DNA of 8,766 nt from Verrucomicrobiota bacterium (GTDB lineage Bacteria; Verrucomicrobiota; Verrucomicrobiia; Verrucomicrobiales; DEV007), in contig JAADHD010000007.1 of assembly GCA_013152075.1 (NCBI GenBank), positions 1-8,766 of the forward strand, given 5' to 3'. A program made the translations under genes and the position numbers. Below the pieces are notes generated by a model. That model was not told where the DNA came from. It saw only the letters and a list, made by a program, of their open reading frames with translations, and made no database searches. Positions 1 through 7,669 of the stretch are shown here, piece after piece (the first letter of the stretch is position 1; every line of letters starts with the position of its first letter).

Positions 1-28
1 CATCAATGGGTTGGGAACGTGCTCTCAT
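1..28 (-). CDS. Possible start of the next gene (lutB?), cut by the window edge
   Basis: On the minus strand an ATG at 28-26 overlaps the TGA stop of the lutA-like gene as ATGA and stays open for nine codons to the left edge (reading MRARSQPID). A four-base stop/start overlap is typical of translationally coupled operon genes, and lutB normally follows lutA. There is too little sequence to identify a product, and another ATG at 3-1 in the lutA frame is an alternative start. No Shine-Dalgarno sequence stands close to either. Identity as lutB is inferred only from the usual lutABC order. Confidence 0.25.
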
Positions 29-804
29 TGATTCGCAAATTTAACATCCCTCAAAACCTGAACCGCATGCCGTGTTTCAATTTCCTTGTGCTGTTTTTCC
101 GCCAACCCTCCAAGATGCATCAAGCAACTCATATCAGCAGAGACCAACATGTCCGGCTTTTGCTCCAGCGCACTGTCCAACTTCACCTGCCCTATTTCTC
201 CAGACAGATGCGGAAAGGTCACCGAAAAAGTCCCGCCAAATCCGCAGCACTGTTCCGGCGTTCCGACCTCGAGCAGTTCAAGCCCTGAAATCGAACCCAG
301 CAAAGTCTCCATCGCCGCTCCGGTATCAGTCCCACGTGTGTGACAGGAATGATGCAGAGCGATGCGCTTGTTCAATTCTCCCTCCCACTGCTTTACCCCA
401 AGACCATTCACCAGAAAATCAAACAGCTCCCAGGTCCGGTTTGCCAGGCTTTCGATTTTTTCCGTATCCGCCTTGTCCTCGAACAACAGTTGATTGCCGT
501 GAAAATGCATCGCCGCACAGGAACCCGATGGCACAATCACCGGCAGATCTCCTTCAAAAACATCCGCTGTATGGCGAGCTACCTTTTCAGCCACTGGAAA
601 ATCGCCCGAATTAAAAGCGGGCTGCCCACAGCAGGTTTGCGCCTCGGGAAAAATCACTTCGCAACCGACCGACTCCAATACCTCCACGGTGGCCCGCGCC
701 ATGTCGGCAAAAAACACGTCCGACAAACAGGTCGCCATCAGTAATACCTTACGACCTGCCGGCCTTAATTTTGGGTCATCCATTTGTGAGAGTTTATTTA
801 CCAT
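25..804 (-). CDS. lutA: LutA/YkgE-type (Fe-S)-binding protein, L-lactate oxidation subunit
   Basis: This 259-residue protein is a cysteine-rich CCG-domain protein of the LutA/YkgE family. With LutB and LutC, LutA forms the cytoplasmic iron-sulfur L-lactate dehydrogenase that yields pyruvate. Two CCG repeats are visible: the first holds CCGQPAFNSG at residues 58-67, the second SCH at 153-155 and CCGFGGTFSV at 186-195. Cys26 (ATCLSD), Cys96 (SGSC) and Cys227 (DMSCLMH) lie at further conserved positions. Length is close to the roughly 240 residues of known LutA; the extra is an N-terminal tail of about 18 residues before the conserved RKVLLMATCLSD. The first ATG (804) has a weak GAG five bases upstream; Met8 is an alternative. 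It lies 35 bases downstream of the TMEM43-like gene on the same strand, so co-transcription is plausible. lutB and lutC would lie beyond the left edge. The family call is firm; lactate as substrate is inferred from the family. Confidence 0.88.
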   Translation of the reverse strand: MVNKLSQMDDPKLRPAGRKVLLMATCLSDVFFADMARATVEVLESVGCEVIFPEAQTCCGQPAFNSGDFPVAEKVARHTADVFEGDLPVIVPSGSCAAMHFHGNQLLFEDKADTEKIESLANRTWELFDFLVNGLGVKQWEGELNKRIALHHSCHTRGTDTGAAMETLLGSISGLELLEVGTPEQCCGFGGTFSVTFPHLSGEIGQVKLDSALEQKPDMLVSADMSCLMHLGGLAEKQHKEIETRHAVQVLRDVKFANQ

Positions 805-839
805 CCAAACTCAACGCGCAAAAGCTATTCAGCAAGAGG

Positions 840-1994
840 CTAATTCACCGGAGCCTTACTTCCTCTGAGTTTCTTGACGACCAGGACAATCAGCACGGCA
901 GCAACAATCAACAGCGACACACCCAATACCGGACGGTAGAACACCCAGGCAATCGCAATCGTAACCAGCGACAAACACGCTGCCAGCAGGAAGGCGATGA
1001 TGCCCGTGCCAGCCCCAACGATGCTACCTAGGATCGGAATCACGTCAGCCAATACCGATGCCAGTTTAAAAATCATATTCAAGCCAACCATCATCAGAAT
1101 GAAACCCACGACGCGCAAAATCCAGGTGAGGTTACTGTTATCGGCCTCAGCTTTCTCAAACATTTCTTCAGCCGAATGACTGCCGCTTTGCAGGAGTTCA
1201 ACGCCTCCCCCATTACTGGCTTTGTAAGGAACAAAAGATTTTCCCTTCTGGACAGAGACCACGCTTATTTCCAGCGGATTCACCGTTGCAAACGCAACTC
1301 TCAAATCTCCTACCGCAGGTGCACCCGGAGCTTTGCCTATGTAAAGACCGCCATTCACAACCTTCACACCTTCTTTCATTTCTTCTGACAATTCCCCATC
1401 TTTACCAAGCGAAAGAGGTTCAAAGGAATTTATCATTCCAATCAATGCCGATGATAATATAAAATCTCCAAAATCCACTTTTTTGGCCTGCCAGCTATCT
1501 GTCGTATAAGGCATCGAAGATGGATTTTGAGGCGCTTCCGGATCTTTGAATTTACTCGAATCAATAACACTTTCATACCAGCCCTTGGAGTAACTGTAAG
1601 TAGTTATCGTTTCTGTTCCGCCTCCCAACTTTTTTTTGGTTTCGCTGTTAGGTGTTTCCTCCCACTGATACATTTCCACTGTTCTTTTTACTTTCAGCGC
1701 TTTTGCACCAACCCCAAAAACCGGATCCTTCAATTCCTCTTCGGTAGTTGCTTGCCCAGTCAGATGAATCAGCTTTCCCTCATTACCCGTATCCACTTGA
1801 TTCACTGCCACAGAAACCACCTTCCCGCCCCCCTCTTCTAAGGCCTTATGTCTATCGACCGCTCGCCCCTCATTCCAGAACAGCAATACGAACGATGCAG
1901 CGAACAATATCAGACCAAACAAAATGCCTTTGAAAGCATTGCCCAAACGACTGAACCAAGATTGATTCGACACTTCTGTAAATACACCTGCCAT
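840..1994 (-). CDS. TMEM43-family (LUMA-like) multi-pass membrane protein
   Basis: This 384-residue protein resembles the TMEM43/DUF1625 family, known from animal ER and inner nuclear membrane and also found in bacteria, where its role is unknown. One hydrophobic helix spans about residues 22-40 and is followed at once by the family hallmark FWNEGRAV (39-46). A soluble region of about 245 residues follows, containing VEMYQWEE (106-113) as in family members. The C-terminal part has a helix at about 289-309 and three more hydrophobic stretches between about 312 and 373, ending in a basic tail (KKLRGSK). This single helix, large extracytoplasmic loop and C-terminal helix cluster is the family topology. 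The ATG at 1994 is chosen because it precedes the first helix by a short polar stretch; no convincing Shine-Dalgarno sequence is present. It is the first gene of a leftward unit that continues into the lutA-like gene. No enzymatic motif is visible. Confidence 0.85.
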   Translation of the reverse strand: MAGVFTEVSNQSWFSRLGNAFKGILFGLILFAASFVLLFWNEGRAVDRHKALEEGGGKVVSVAVNQVDTGNEGKLIHLTGQATTEEELKDPVFGVGAKALKVKRTVEMYQWEETPNSETKKKLGGGTETITTYSYSKGWYESVIDSSKFKDPEAPQNPSSMPYTTDSWQAKKVDFGDFILSSALIGMINSFEPLSLGKDGELSEEMKEGVKVVNGGLYIGKAPGAPAVGDLRVAFATVNPLEISVVSVQKGKSFVPYKASNGGGVELLQSGSHSAEEMFEKAEADNSNLTWILRVVGFILMMVGLNMIFKLASVLADVIPILGSIVGAGTGIIAFLLAACLSLVTIAIAWVFYRPVLGVSLLIVAAVLIVLVVKKLRGSKAPVN

Positions 1995-2197
1995 AATAAT
2001 TATCTGTTTAGTCTCTTCTTACCTTCAACCATTTATTGCACAGGTTTTTAGAAAAAATTCAAGTTCTGATTCATTGGAATTGAAAATCAGGCTCAACTAC
2101 AAAAGAAACGCATTTTTCCAGTATTCGAAATCTCTCAACTGACTGTTGCGACGGCCCGATTCCTCTGCCACCTTGCTCATATAATCCTGTTCATATC
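1995..2197. other. Divergent intergenic region between the TMEM43-like gene and the sulfatase fusion
   Basis: These 203 bases separate two divergently transcribed genes and must hold the start signals of both. It is AT-rich near the TMEM43-like gene. The only recognisable element is a perfect TATAAT close to the rightward gene, listed separately. For the leftward gene, weak TTGAAT-like and AATAAA-like boxes can be found, but the spacing is poor. I see no tandem repeat or long palindrome that would mark an operator. Confidence 0.5.
2180..2185 (+). promoter_or_regulatory. Candidate -10 box (TATAAT), near-leaderless start for the sulfatase fusion gene
   Basis: A perfect TATAAT hexamer ends 12 bases before the ATG at 2198. 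Transcription would be expected to begin about seven bases after it, near 2192, leaving a leader of only about six bases. The matching -35 position (about 2157-2162, cgattc) is a poor match to TTGACA. The ATG has no upstream Shine-Dalgarno sequence, which fits a leaderless or near-leaderless transcript. The hexamer is observed; its function is inferred. Confidence 0.35.
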
Positions 2198-5100
2198 ATG
2201 ACAAGCACCCATCGCCGCATCGCCGTTTTTGCTCTACTGGCCGCATTCACCTCGATATTATCGAGTTCGACAGCGGCCGCCACTAAAAAGCCCAATGTGG
2301 TCTTCATTCTGAGCGACAACCATGGAGCCTGGACGTTGGGTTGTTATGGAAACAAAGATATTCGCACCCCTCATATCGACAAAATGGCAGCCGAAGGGGT
2401 TCGTTTCACCAACGCTTTTGCCAACAATGCCGTTTGTTCCCCGACTCGTGCGACCTATCTCACCGGCTTGATGCTCTCTCAGCACGGGGTGCACAATTTC
2501 CTCCACGGCGGCAATCTCCAAGTCGGCCCTGACCAACGCAACACTCTGGCCGAGTTCACTTCACTTCCCGAAGTTCTGAAAAAAAACGGTTATTCCTGCG
2601 GGCTGGTTGGCAAGTGGCATCTTGGCAATAATACCAAAAACAACGAAGGCCTGGACGATTACTGGATCACCATGCCTGCCGGTGGCACCTCAACTTTTCA
2701 CGGCGCCCAAGTCATTGAAAACGGCGAAACCCGCAAAGAGCCCGAATACCTGACCAGCTTCTGGACCAAGCACGCGCTAAAGTTTATTGACCAAAGCGCC
2801 AAGGATCCGGACAAACCCTTTTTCCTCTTTCTCGCCTATAACGGGCCCTATGGACTTAGTCGATATCAGCTGAAATCATCCGGCAACCGTCACGCAAAAT
2901 TTTATGCCGATAAGGAAATGCCTTCCTTCCCTCGCGGCGTCATCCATCCGTGGGAATACAACAACCGTGAATATTTTGGCAATCCAGTCAGCATTCGACG
3001 TTACGGCGAGGAGTTGAGCGCTGTAGATGATGGCGTTGGCGCGGTGATGAAAAAGCTCAAGGACCTCGGCCTTGATGATGACACCCTGGTAATTTTTGCT
3101 GCTGATCAGGGATGGGCAGGAGGACAACACGGCTTCTGGGGAATGGGCGATCACACCCGCCCGATCAATGCCTTTGATTTCTCAATGAAGATCCCGATGA
3201 TCTTCAGACAACCGGGCAAAATCCCTGCCGGAAAAACTCCGGACATCCACGTCACCAATTATGACTTCATGCCCAGTGTCTTGAGTTATCTGGGCATGGC
3301 TGATCAAATGCCGACCGAGCCGAAGTCACCGGGCCGGGATTTTTCCAATGCCCTGCTCGGCAAGAAAACCGATAAGTGGGACAACACGGTTTTTTACGAA
3401 TACGAAAGCCTGCGCTGTGTGTGCTCCGGTGATTGGAAATACATCGAACGTTTTGAAGACGGTTATGACGAGCTGTATAATTTAAAGAAGGACCCAGGCG
3501 AACTTCACAATCTGATCGACTCCGAAGAGGCCCGCACAAAAAAAACTGAGCTCAAAAGCAAACTTGATGAATTTTTTGCTATCAACAAAGTGGACAAATA
3601 CGACCTCTGGAATGGCGGCGTATCCCAACCCAAAACCCTGGTCTGGGGAAAAGAAGCCAAGCAGCGTCTCGAAGCCAGACTCGCCAGCGGAAAAGGCACG
3701 ATCCCAAGTGTTTTTGATCCTTCTTTCAATCCTCCATCCATCACTCTCCCAAATGGTTACATTGCCGAAGTGGCAGCAGCCCCGCCGCTGGTAGAACGCC
3801 CTATGATGGCGACCTTCGATGAGTTCGGACGTTTGTTTGTCTGCGAAAGTTCCGGGGTCAATCTGAATGACAAAGAACTCGACAAGGAAAAGCCCCACTC
3901 CATCAAGCTACTCGAGGACACCGACAACGATGGCATTTTCGACAAATCCACCGTCTTTGCTGACAAGATGACTTTCCCGCAGGGCGCTCTATGGCTACAG
4001 GACTCCCTCTATGTCATGTCACCACCCAGCCTGTGGAGATTGGAAGACACCACCGGTGATGGCGTCGCCGATGTTCGGGAAGAACTGGTGACTGGTTTTA
4101 AATATACCGGTAATGCCGCTGATGTTCACGGCCCCTTCCTGCACCCGAATGGTCGTATCTACTGGTGTCACGGCCGCAAAGGACACACCGTTGTAGATAC
4201 TGACACCGGGCGAACTGTATCTGACAACAAAGGCGCGCGAATCTGGTCCTGTTTTCCAGACGGCTCGGATATCCAGGTTCACGCAGGTGGTGGTATGGAC
4301 AATCCGGTCGAACTCGATTTCATGGATAATGGTGACATCGTCGGCAGTATCAATCTCTTCTACGGTCGTCCCCGAGGCGACACCCTGACTCATTGGATTC
4401 ACGGCGGCGTTTATCCGCGTTATGACCAACAATCTGTAATCGACGAATTCAAACGCACAGGACCCCTGCTGAAAGAATTTCATAATTTCGGCCACGTAGC
4501 TGTCTCAGGCATGATGCGTTATCGATCTGGTTCCGTGAACCCTGACTGGAAGGATAACATCTTCACCACCCATTTTAACACCCAGCAAATCACCCGAACG
4601 ATAATCAAACAGGAAGGTTCTACTTACGCATCGGTGAAAACTGAACCATTCATTAAGATCAACGACCCCGGAGTTCACATCACCGACGTGCTGGAAGATC
4701 CCAATGGTGACTTACTTGTCATCGACACCGGAGGCTGGTTTCGTCAAGGCTGCCCGAATTCACAGGTGGCTCGTCCGGACATTTCAGGAGCTATTTATCG
4801 AATCCGCAAACCAGGATTGCGGGACAAAAAAGCTGATCAATGGGGCAACAAACTCGACTGGAAAAAAGCCAGTTTCGATGAAGTGGTGCACCGTCTGAAC
4901 AACGATAGCTTTTCTATTCGCGAAAAAGCCAGCGCCTGGTTGGCTGAAAGAGGAGAACCTTCGATCCCCGCACTTGCTGAGGGATTGGAAAGCAACGACC
5001 CCGTCCTACGTCGGAATTCTGTGTGGGCTCTTTGTCGCCTGCCCTTCACTCAATCACGCGAACTTTCCAGAAAGATGCTAAACGACCCGGATGAATCCGT

Positions 5101-6736
5101 TCGTCAGGCAGCCGCGCAAAGTGCCGGGATCAATAACGATCGACGTGGAGTCGAAGCTCTTGTCGAGACGCTCAAAAACGACACCGCCCCAGTCGCTCGC
5201 ACGGCCGCCGCATCACTGGGAATGATCGGCAACAAAAAGGCTGTGCCCGGCATTCTCGCTGCCCTTGATCGCGAAATGGACCGCCATCATGAACATGCCT
5301 TGATTTACGCTCTGATAGAAATCAACGATTACACTGGCACGACTGAAGCTCTGAAGTCCGAAAACCCGTTGCTTATCAGTCGGGCTTTATGGGCCCTTGA
5401 TCAGATGGACTCGTCCAAACTGAAAGCGAGTGATGTTTTGACTTTGCTCGACAAAGGCGATGAACGTTTGGGGCTAACCGCCACCCAAATTGCAAAACGC
5501 CATCCGGAATGGGACGGAGCCATTGCCAATCGTTTCTTCGAGTGGCTCGAATCGGACAAAACATTGACGGCCGCCCAACAGCAAACGATCACCATGATCT
5601 CCCCGGCTTTTATCAACACGCCCCCATTGCACCCGGTCATCGCTCACCTGCTCAACAGCAATGATAAAAACTACCAAAAAATCGCTTTTGCAGCCATCGA
5701 AGCCAGCGATCAGGCCCCATTACCCGAGACTTGGATACCCGCTTTCAAAGTTGCACTTGAAGGCAAAGACCCCAAGCAACTCATCGCCGCTCTCAACTCA
5801 CTGACAAAAATCAAAACCGATGCCTTTGATGAAAATCTCCGCACCATCGGCTCCGACACCCAGCAAACGACAATGATCCGTATCCGTGCGCTACGTGCGG
5901 TTTCCACTAAGAACGCCGTTTTGCATCCCGCTGCATATACACTACTCAAAGGGCTACTCCAAACAGACTCCAGCCCCTTTCAGCGATTGGAAGCTTCTCA
6001 AATGCTAGGAAGCTCCAAGCTCACTAAAGCCCAGTTAATCGAAATTGCAGGACTAACCGTCAATGCCGGCCCCATGGATCTACCTCATTTGATCAAGGCT
6101 TTTGAAAAACAGCGCAACCCGGAGATCGGAATGGCGCTGGCTAAAGCCCTCCCGAAATCTCCCGGACTGGGCGCCATCAAAGCGACAGAACTTCAACGAC
6201 TGTTCACCCATTACGGAGCGGATGTGACCAAGGTATTTCAACCGACTCTCGATGACTTACTGGCTAAAGCGGAGCAACAGACGGAACGCCTGGCCGCCAT
6301 CGAACCTGAGCTCGACAAAGGCGATGCAAAGCGTGGGAAAATCGCCTTTGCGGCTGGCAAGGGCGCTTGCATGACTTGTCACAAAAGCGGCGATATCGGG
6401 CGCGCGATCGGACCAGAACTCACGCACATAGGCCGCATTCGCACCAAACGCGATTTGCTCGAATCCATCCTATACCCCAGCGAATCTCTCGCCCGTGATT
6501 TCGAATCTTTCTCGGTCACGATGAAAGACGGCATGTCCTACTTCGGCTTGATTCAACGCGAAACCGCTGACAGTATTTACCTCACCGATCCGGCCGGCAA
6601 CGAAGTCGCCCTGCCTCGCGCCAATGTGAAATCCGTGTCCCCCGTTCCAGTTTCCATCATGCCACAAGGCCTGGAGCAGGCTATAACCCGTCAGGAACTG
6701 CTGGATCTCATCGCGTTCCTGAAAGCGAGCGAGTGA
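2198..6736 (+). CDS. Exported sulfatase fused to a PVC-type propeller dehydrogenase, HEAT repeats and cytochrome c domain
   Basis: This 1512-residue protein carries four modules in one unbroken frame. Residues 1-28 are a Sec signal peptide (HRR, a hydrophobic core, then AAA), implying periplasmic or surface location. Residues 32-470 are a type I sulfatase: metal residues Asp40/Asn41 and Asp303/Gln304, Cys80 in CSPTR for conversion to formylglycine, Arg84, Lys139 and His141 (GKWHLG), Lys331. The usual active-site His after the PFF-type strand is replaced by Tyr218 (NGPYGLS). Residues 515-870 resemble the Pirellula/Verrucomicrobium membrane-bound dehydrogenase domain, related to sorbosone/glucose dehydrogenase propellers, with Asp-rich loops at 574-582 and 617-625. 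Residues 892 to about 1320 are helical HEAT-like repeats. Residues 1375-1510 form a PVC heme domain with CMTCH (1391-1395) and Met1488 (SIMPQG) as likely axial ligand. Each half is near the full size of its stand-alone family, so this is a fusion. Substrate is unknown; a sulfated glycan is inferred. It needs a formylglycine-generating enzyme and heme c maturation, neither in the window. Confidence 0.9.
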   Translation: MTSTHRRIAVFALLAAFTSILSSSTAAATKKPNVVFILSDNHGAWTLGCYGNKDIRTPHIDKMAAEGVRFTNAFANNAVCSPTRATYLTGLMLSQHGVHNFLHGGNLQVGPDQRNTLAEFTSLPEVLKKNGYSCGLVGKWHLGNNTKNNEGLDDYWITMPAGGTSTFHGAQVIENGETRKEPEYLTSFWTKHALKFIDQSAKDPDKPFFLFLAYNGPYGLSRYQLKSSGNRHAKFYADKEMPSFPRGVIHPWEYNNREYFGNPVSIRRYGEELSAVDDGVGAVMKKLKDLGLDDDTLVIFAADQGWAGGQHGFWGMGDHTRPINAFDFSMKIPMIFRQPGKIPAGKTPDIHVTNYDFMPSVLSYLGMADQMPTEPKSPGRDFSNALLGKKTDKWDNTVFYEYESLRCVCSGDWKYIERFEDGYDELYNLKKDPGELHNLIDSEEARTKKTELKSKLDEFFAINKVDKYDLWNGGVSQPKTLVWGKEAKQRLEARLASGKGTIPSVFDPSFNPPSITLPNGYIAEVAAAPPLVERPMMATFDEFGRLFVCESSGVNLNDKELDKEKPHSIKLLEDTDNDGIFDKSTVFADKMTFPQGALWLQDSLYVMSPPSLWRLEDTTGDGVADVREELVTGFKYTGNAADVHGPFLHPNGRIYWCHGRKGHTVVDTDTGRTVSDNKGARIWSCFPDGSDIQVHAGGGMDNPVELDFMDNGDIVGSINLFYGRPRGDTLTHWIHGGVYPRYDQQSVIDEFKRTGPLLKEFHNFGHVAVSGMMRYRSGSVNPDWKDNIFTTHFNTQQITRTIIKQEGSTYASVKTEPFIKINDPGVHITDVLEDPNGDLLVIDTGGWFRQGCPNSQVARPDISGAIYRIRKPGLRDKKADQWGNKLDWKKASFDEVVHRLNNDSFSIREKASAWLAERGEPSIPALAEGLESNDPVLRRNSVWALCRLPFTQSRELSRKMLNDPDESVRQAAAQSAGINNDRRGVEALVETLKNDTAPVARTAAASLGMIGNKKAVPGILAALDREMDRHHEHALIYALIEINDYTGTTEALKSENPLLISRALWALDQMDSSKLKASDVLTLLDKGDERLGLTATQIAKRHPEWDGAIANRFFEWLESDKTLTAAQQQTITMISPAFINTPPLHPVIAHLLNSNDKNYQKIAFAAIEASDQAPLPETWIPAFKVALEGKDPKQLIAALNSLTKIKTDAFDENLRTIGSDTQQTTMIRIRALRAVSTKNAVLHPAAYTLLKGLLQTDSSPFQRLEASQMLGSSKLTKAQLIEIAGLTVNAGPMDLPHLIKAFEKQRNPEIGMALAKALPKSPGLGAIKATELQRLFTHYGADVTKVFQPTLDDLLAKAEQQTERLAAIEPELDKGDAKRGKIAFAAGKGACMTCHKSGDIGRAIGPELTHIGRIRTKRDLLESILYPSESLARDFESFSVTMKDGMSYFGLIQRETADSIYLTDPAGNEVALPRANVKSVSPVPVSIMPQGLEQAITRQELLDLIAFLKASE

Positions 6737-6750
6737 AGAAAATAACTCGC
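6729..6750 (+). other. Short inverted repeat over the stop codon of the sulfatase fusion gene
   Basis: GCGAGT at 6729-6734 and ACTCGC at 6745-6750 are perfectly complementary around a ten-base A-rich loop, with the TGA stop at the loop border. No T-run follows, so it is not a canonical intrinsic terminator. It lies in the 81-base gap between two convergent genes, where a terminator would be expected. A second, looser pair, GCAGG 6752-6756 with CCTGC 6773-6777, lies beside it. Function is uncertain. Confidence 0.2.
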
Positions 6751-6817
6751 CGCAGGTTGACGCGCTGCCTTCCCTGCCCGAAATAATAAATAACACGCGT
6801 TGTGCGAAAAATTGAGA

Positions 6818-7669
6818 CTATTCCGAAGCGTGCTGCGCATTCCAGAGTTCGATTTCTCTCAGTCTGGCCTTGGCTTCAATGATGTCCATATCCTGCCTTT
6901 CCCGGTTCTCAAAAGAGCTGATATTTTTATACCCCGCAGCTTCCAACATCGCTAACGCTTTCACAAAGCGATCCGCGACTCTCGCTGGTTGATGGGCATC
7001 CGAGCCTAACACCACAGGAATGTCTCGCTGTTTCATCATCGCCAGAATAGAGGGTCCGGGATTCATTTCCGGCACGGTCTTATGTATGCCCGAAGTATTC
7101 AGCTCCATTGCGATACCCGTAGCGGCGATCCGATCCAATGCGCTTGCAATCACTGGCATCGCACGGGACAAATCCCAGTCTTCCGGCGAAGCATTTTTCA
7201 CCAAATCCGGATGAGCTAAACAATCAAACAAACCGCACTCCGCTGACTCTGCCAGATGCTCAAAGTACTGGCAATGAAATGCCCACATATCTCCATTGAA
7301 AAAAGCCGCCTGATATTCCGGAGTATGCCAATGCACTGAGCCAAGGATGTAATGGAAATCCGCTGTTCCATGAAGCTGCTTAAGCCACTCTTCCATCCCT
7401 GGGAAAAAATCACTTTCCAGTCCCAAGCGCACCTCAAAACCCTCTGGCGCAGAATCCCTGGCTTCTCCCACCAGTGCAATATAATCCCAAATTTCATCCG
7501 GATCCATGCGCACATGATGAGAAAATCGATCTGGCATCGGACTGTGGCAGGTGAAAATCACCCCATCAAGACCAGCCTGATGACCTTGGTCGACATACTC
7601 CCAAAGATAGCCCTCAGCATGTTTACACAGCTCCGTGTGCATATGTGAATCAAACAGCATGGAAAGCAT
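6818..7669 (-). CDS. PHP-domain phosphoesterase, histidinol-phosphatase (HisJ/HisK type)
   Basis: This 283-residue protein has the polymerase-and-histidinol-phosphatase (PHP) metal site of monofunctional histidinol-phosphatases, which convert L-histidinol phosphate to L-histidinol in the cytoplasm. Visible metal and active-site motifs are DSHMHT (His9, His11) with His17, TCHSP (His42), LGLESDFFPG (Glu85), GSVHWH (His113, His115), AHPDL (His153) and GSDAHQP (Asp224, His226). Length matches the family (about 260-290). The ATG at 7669 is the longest start, but Met4 (7660) would place the first motif at the usual distance from the N-terminus; neither has a Shine-Dalgarno sequence. No other his gene is nearby, so the substrate is assigned from family resemblance only, and another small phosphate ester remains possible. 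It converges on the sulfatase fusion with an 81-base gap and lies 211 bases downstream of the broken DUF5916-type gene on the same strand. Confidence 0.83.
   Translation of the reverse strand: MLSMLFDSHMHTELCKHAEGYLWEYVDQGHQAGLDGVIFTCHSPMPDRFSHHVRMDPDEIWDYIALVGEARDSAPEGFEVRLGLESDFFPGMEEWLKQLHGTADFHYILGSVHWHTPEYQAAFFNGDMWAFHCQYFEHLAESAECGLFDCLAHPDLVKNASPEDWDLSRAMPVIASALDRIAATGIAMELNTSGIHKTVPEMNPGPSILAMMKQRDIPVVLGSDAHQPARVADRFVKALAMLEAAGYKNISSFENRERQDMDIIEAKARLREIELWNAQHASE

Noticed and set aside
72..614. 180-codon open frame on the plus strand
   Set aside because: It is antisense to the well-supported lutA-like gene, rich in Pro, Ser, Cys and Arg, and matches no family I recognise.
4019..4495. 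158-codon and similar (3482-3898) open frames on the minus strand
   Set aside because: They lie wholly inside the sulfatase fusion gene, antisense to it, with no recognisable domains.
6781..6817. Rho-independent terminator for the PHP gene around ACGCGT
   Set aside because: The best stem is only three base pairs (CGC/GCG) without a proper T-run on the minus strand.
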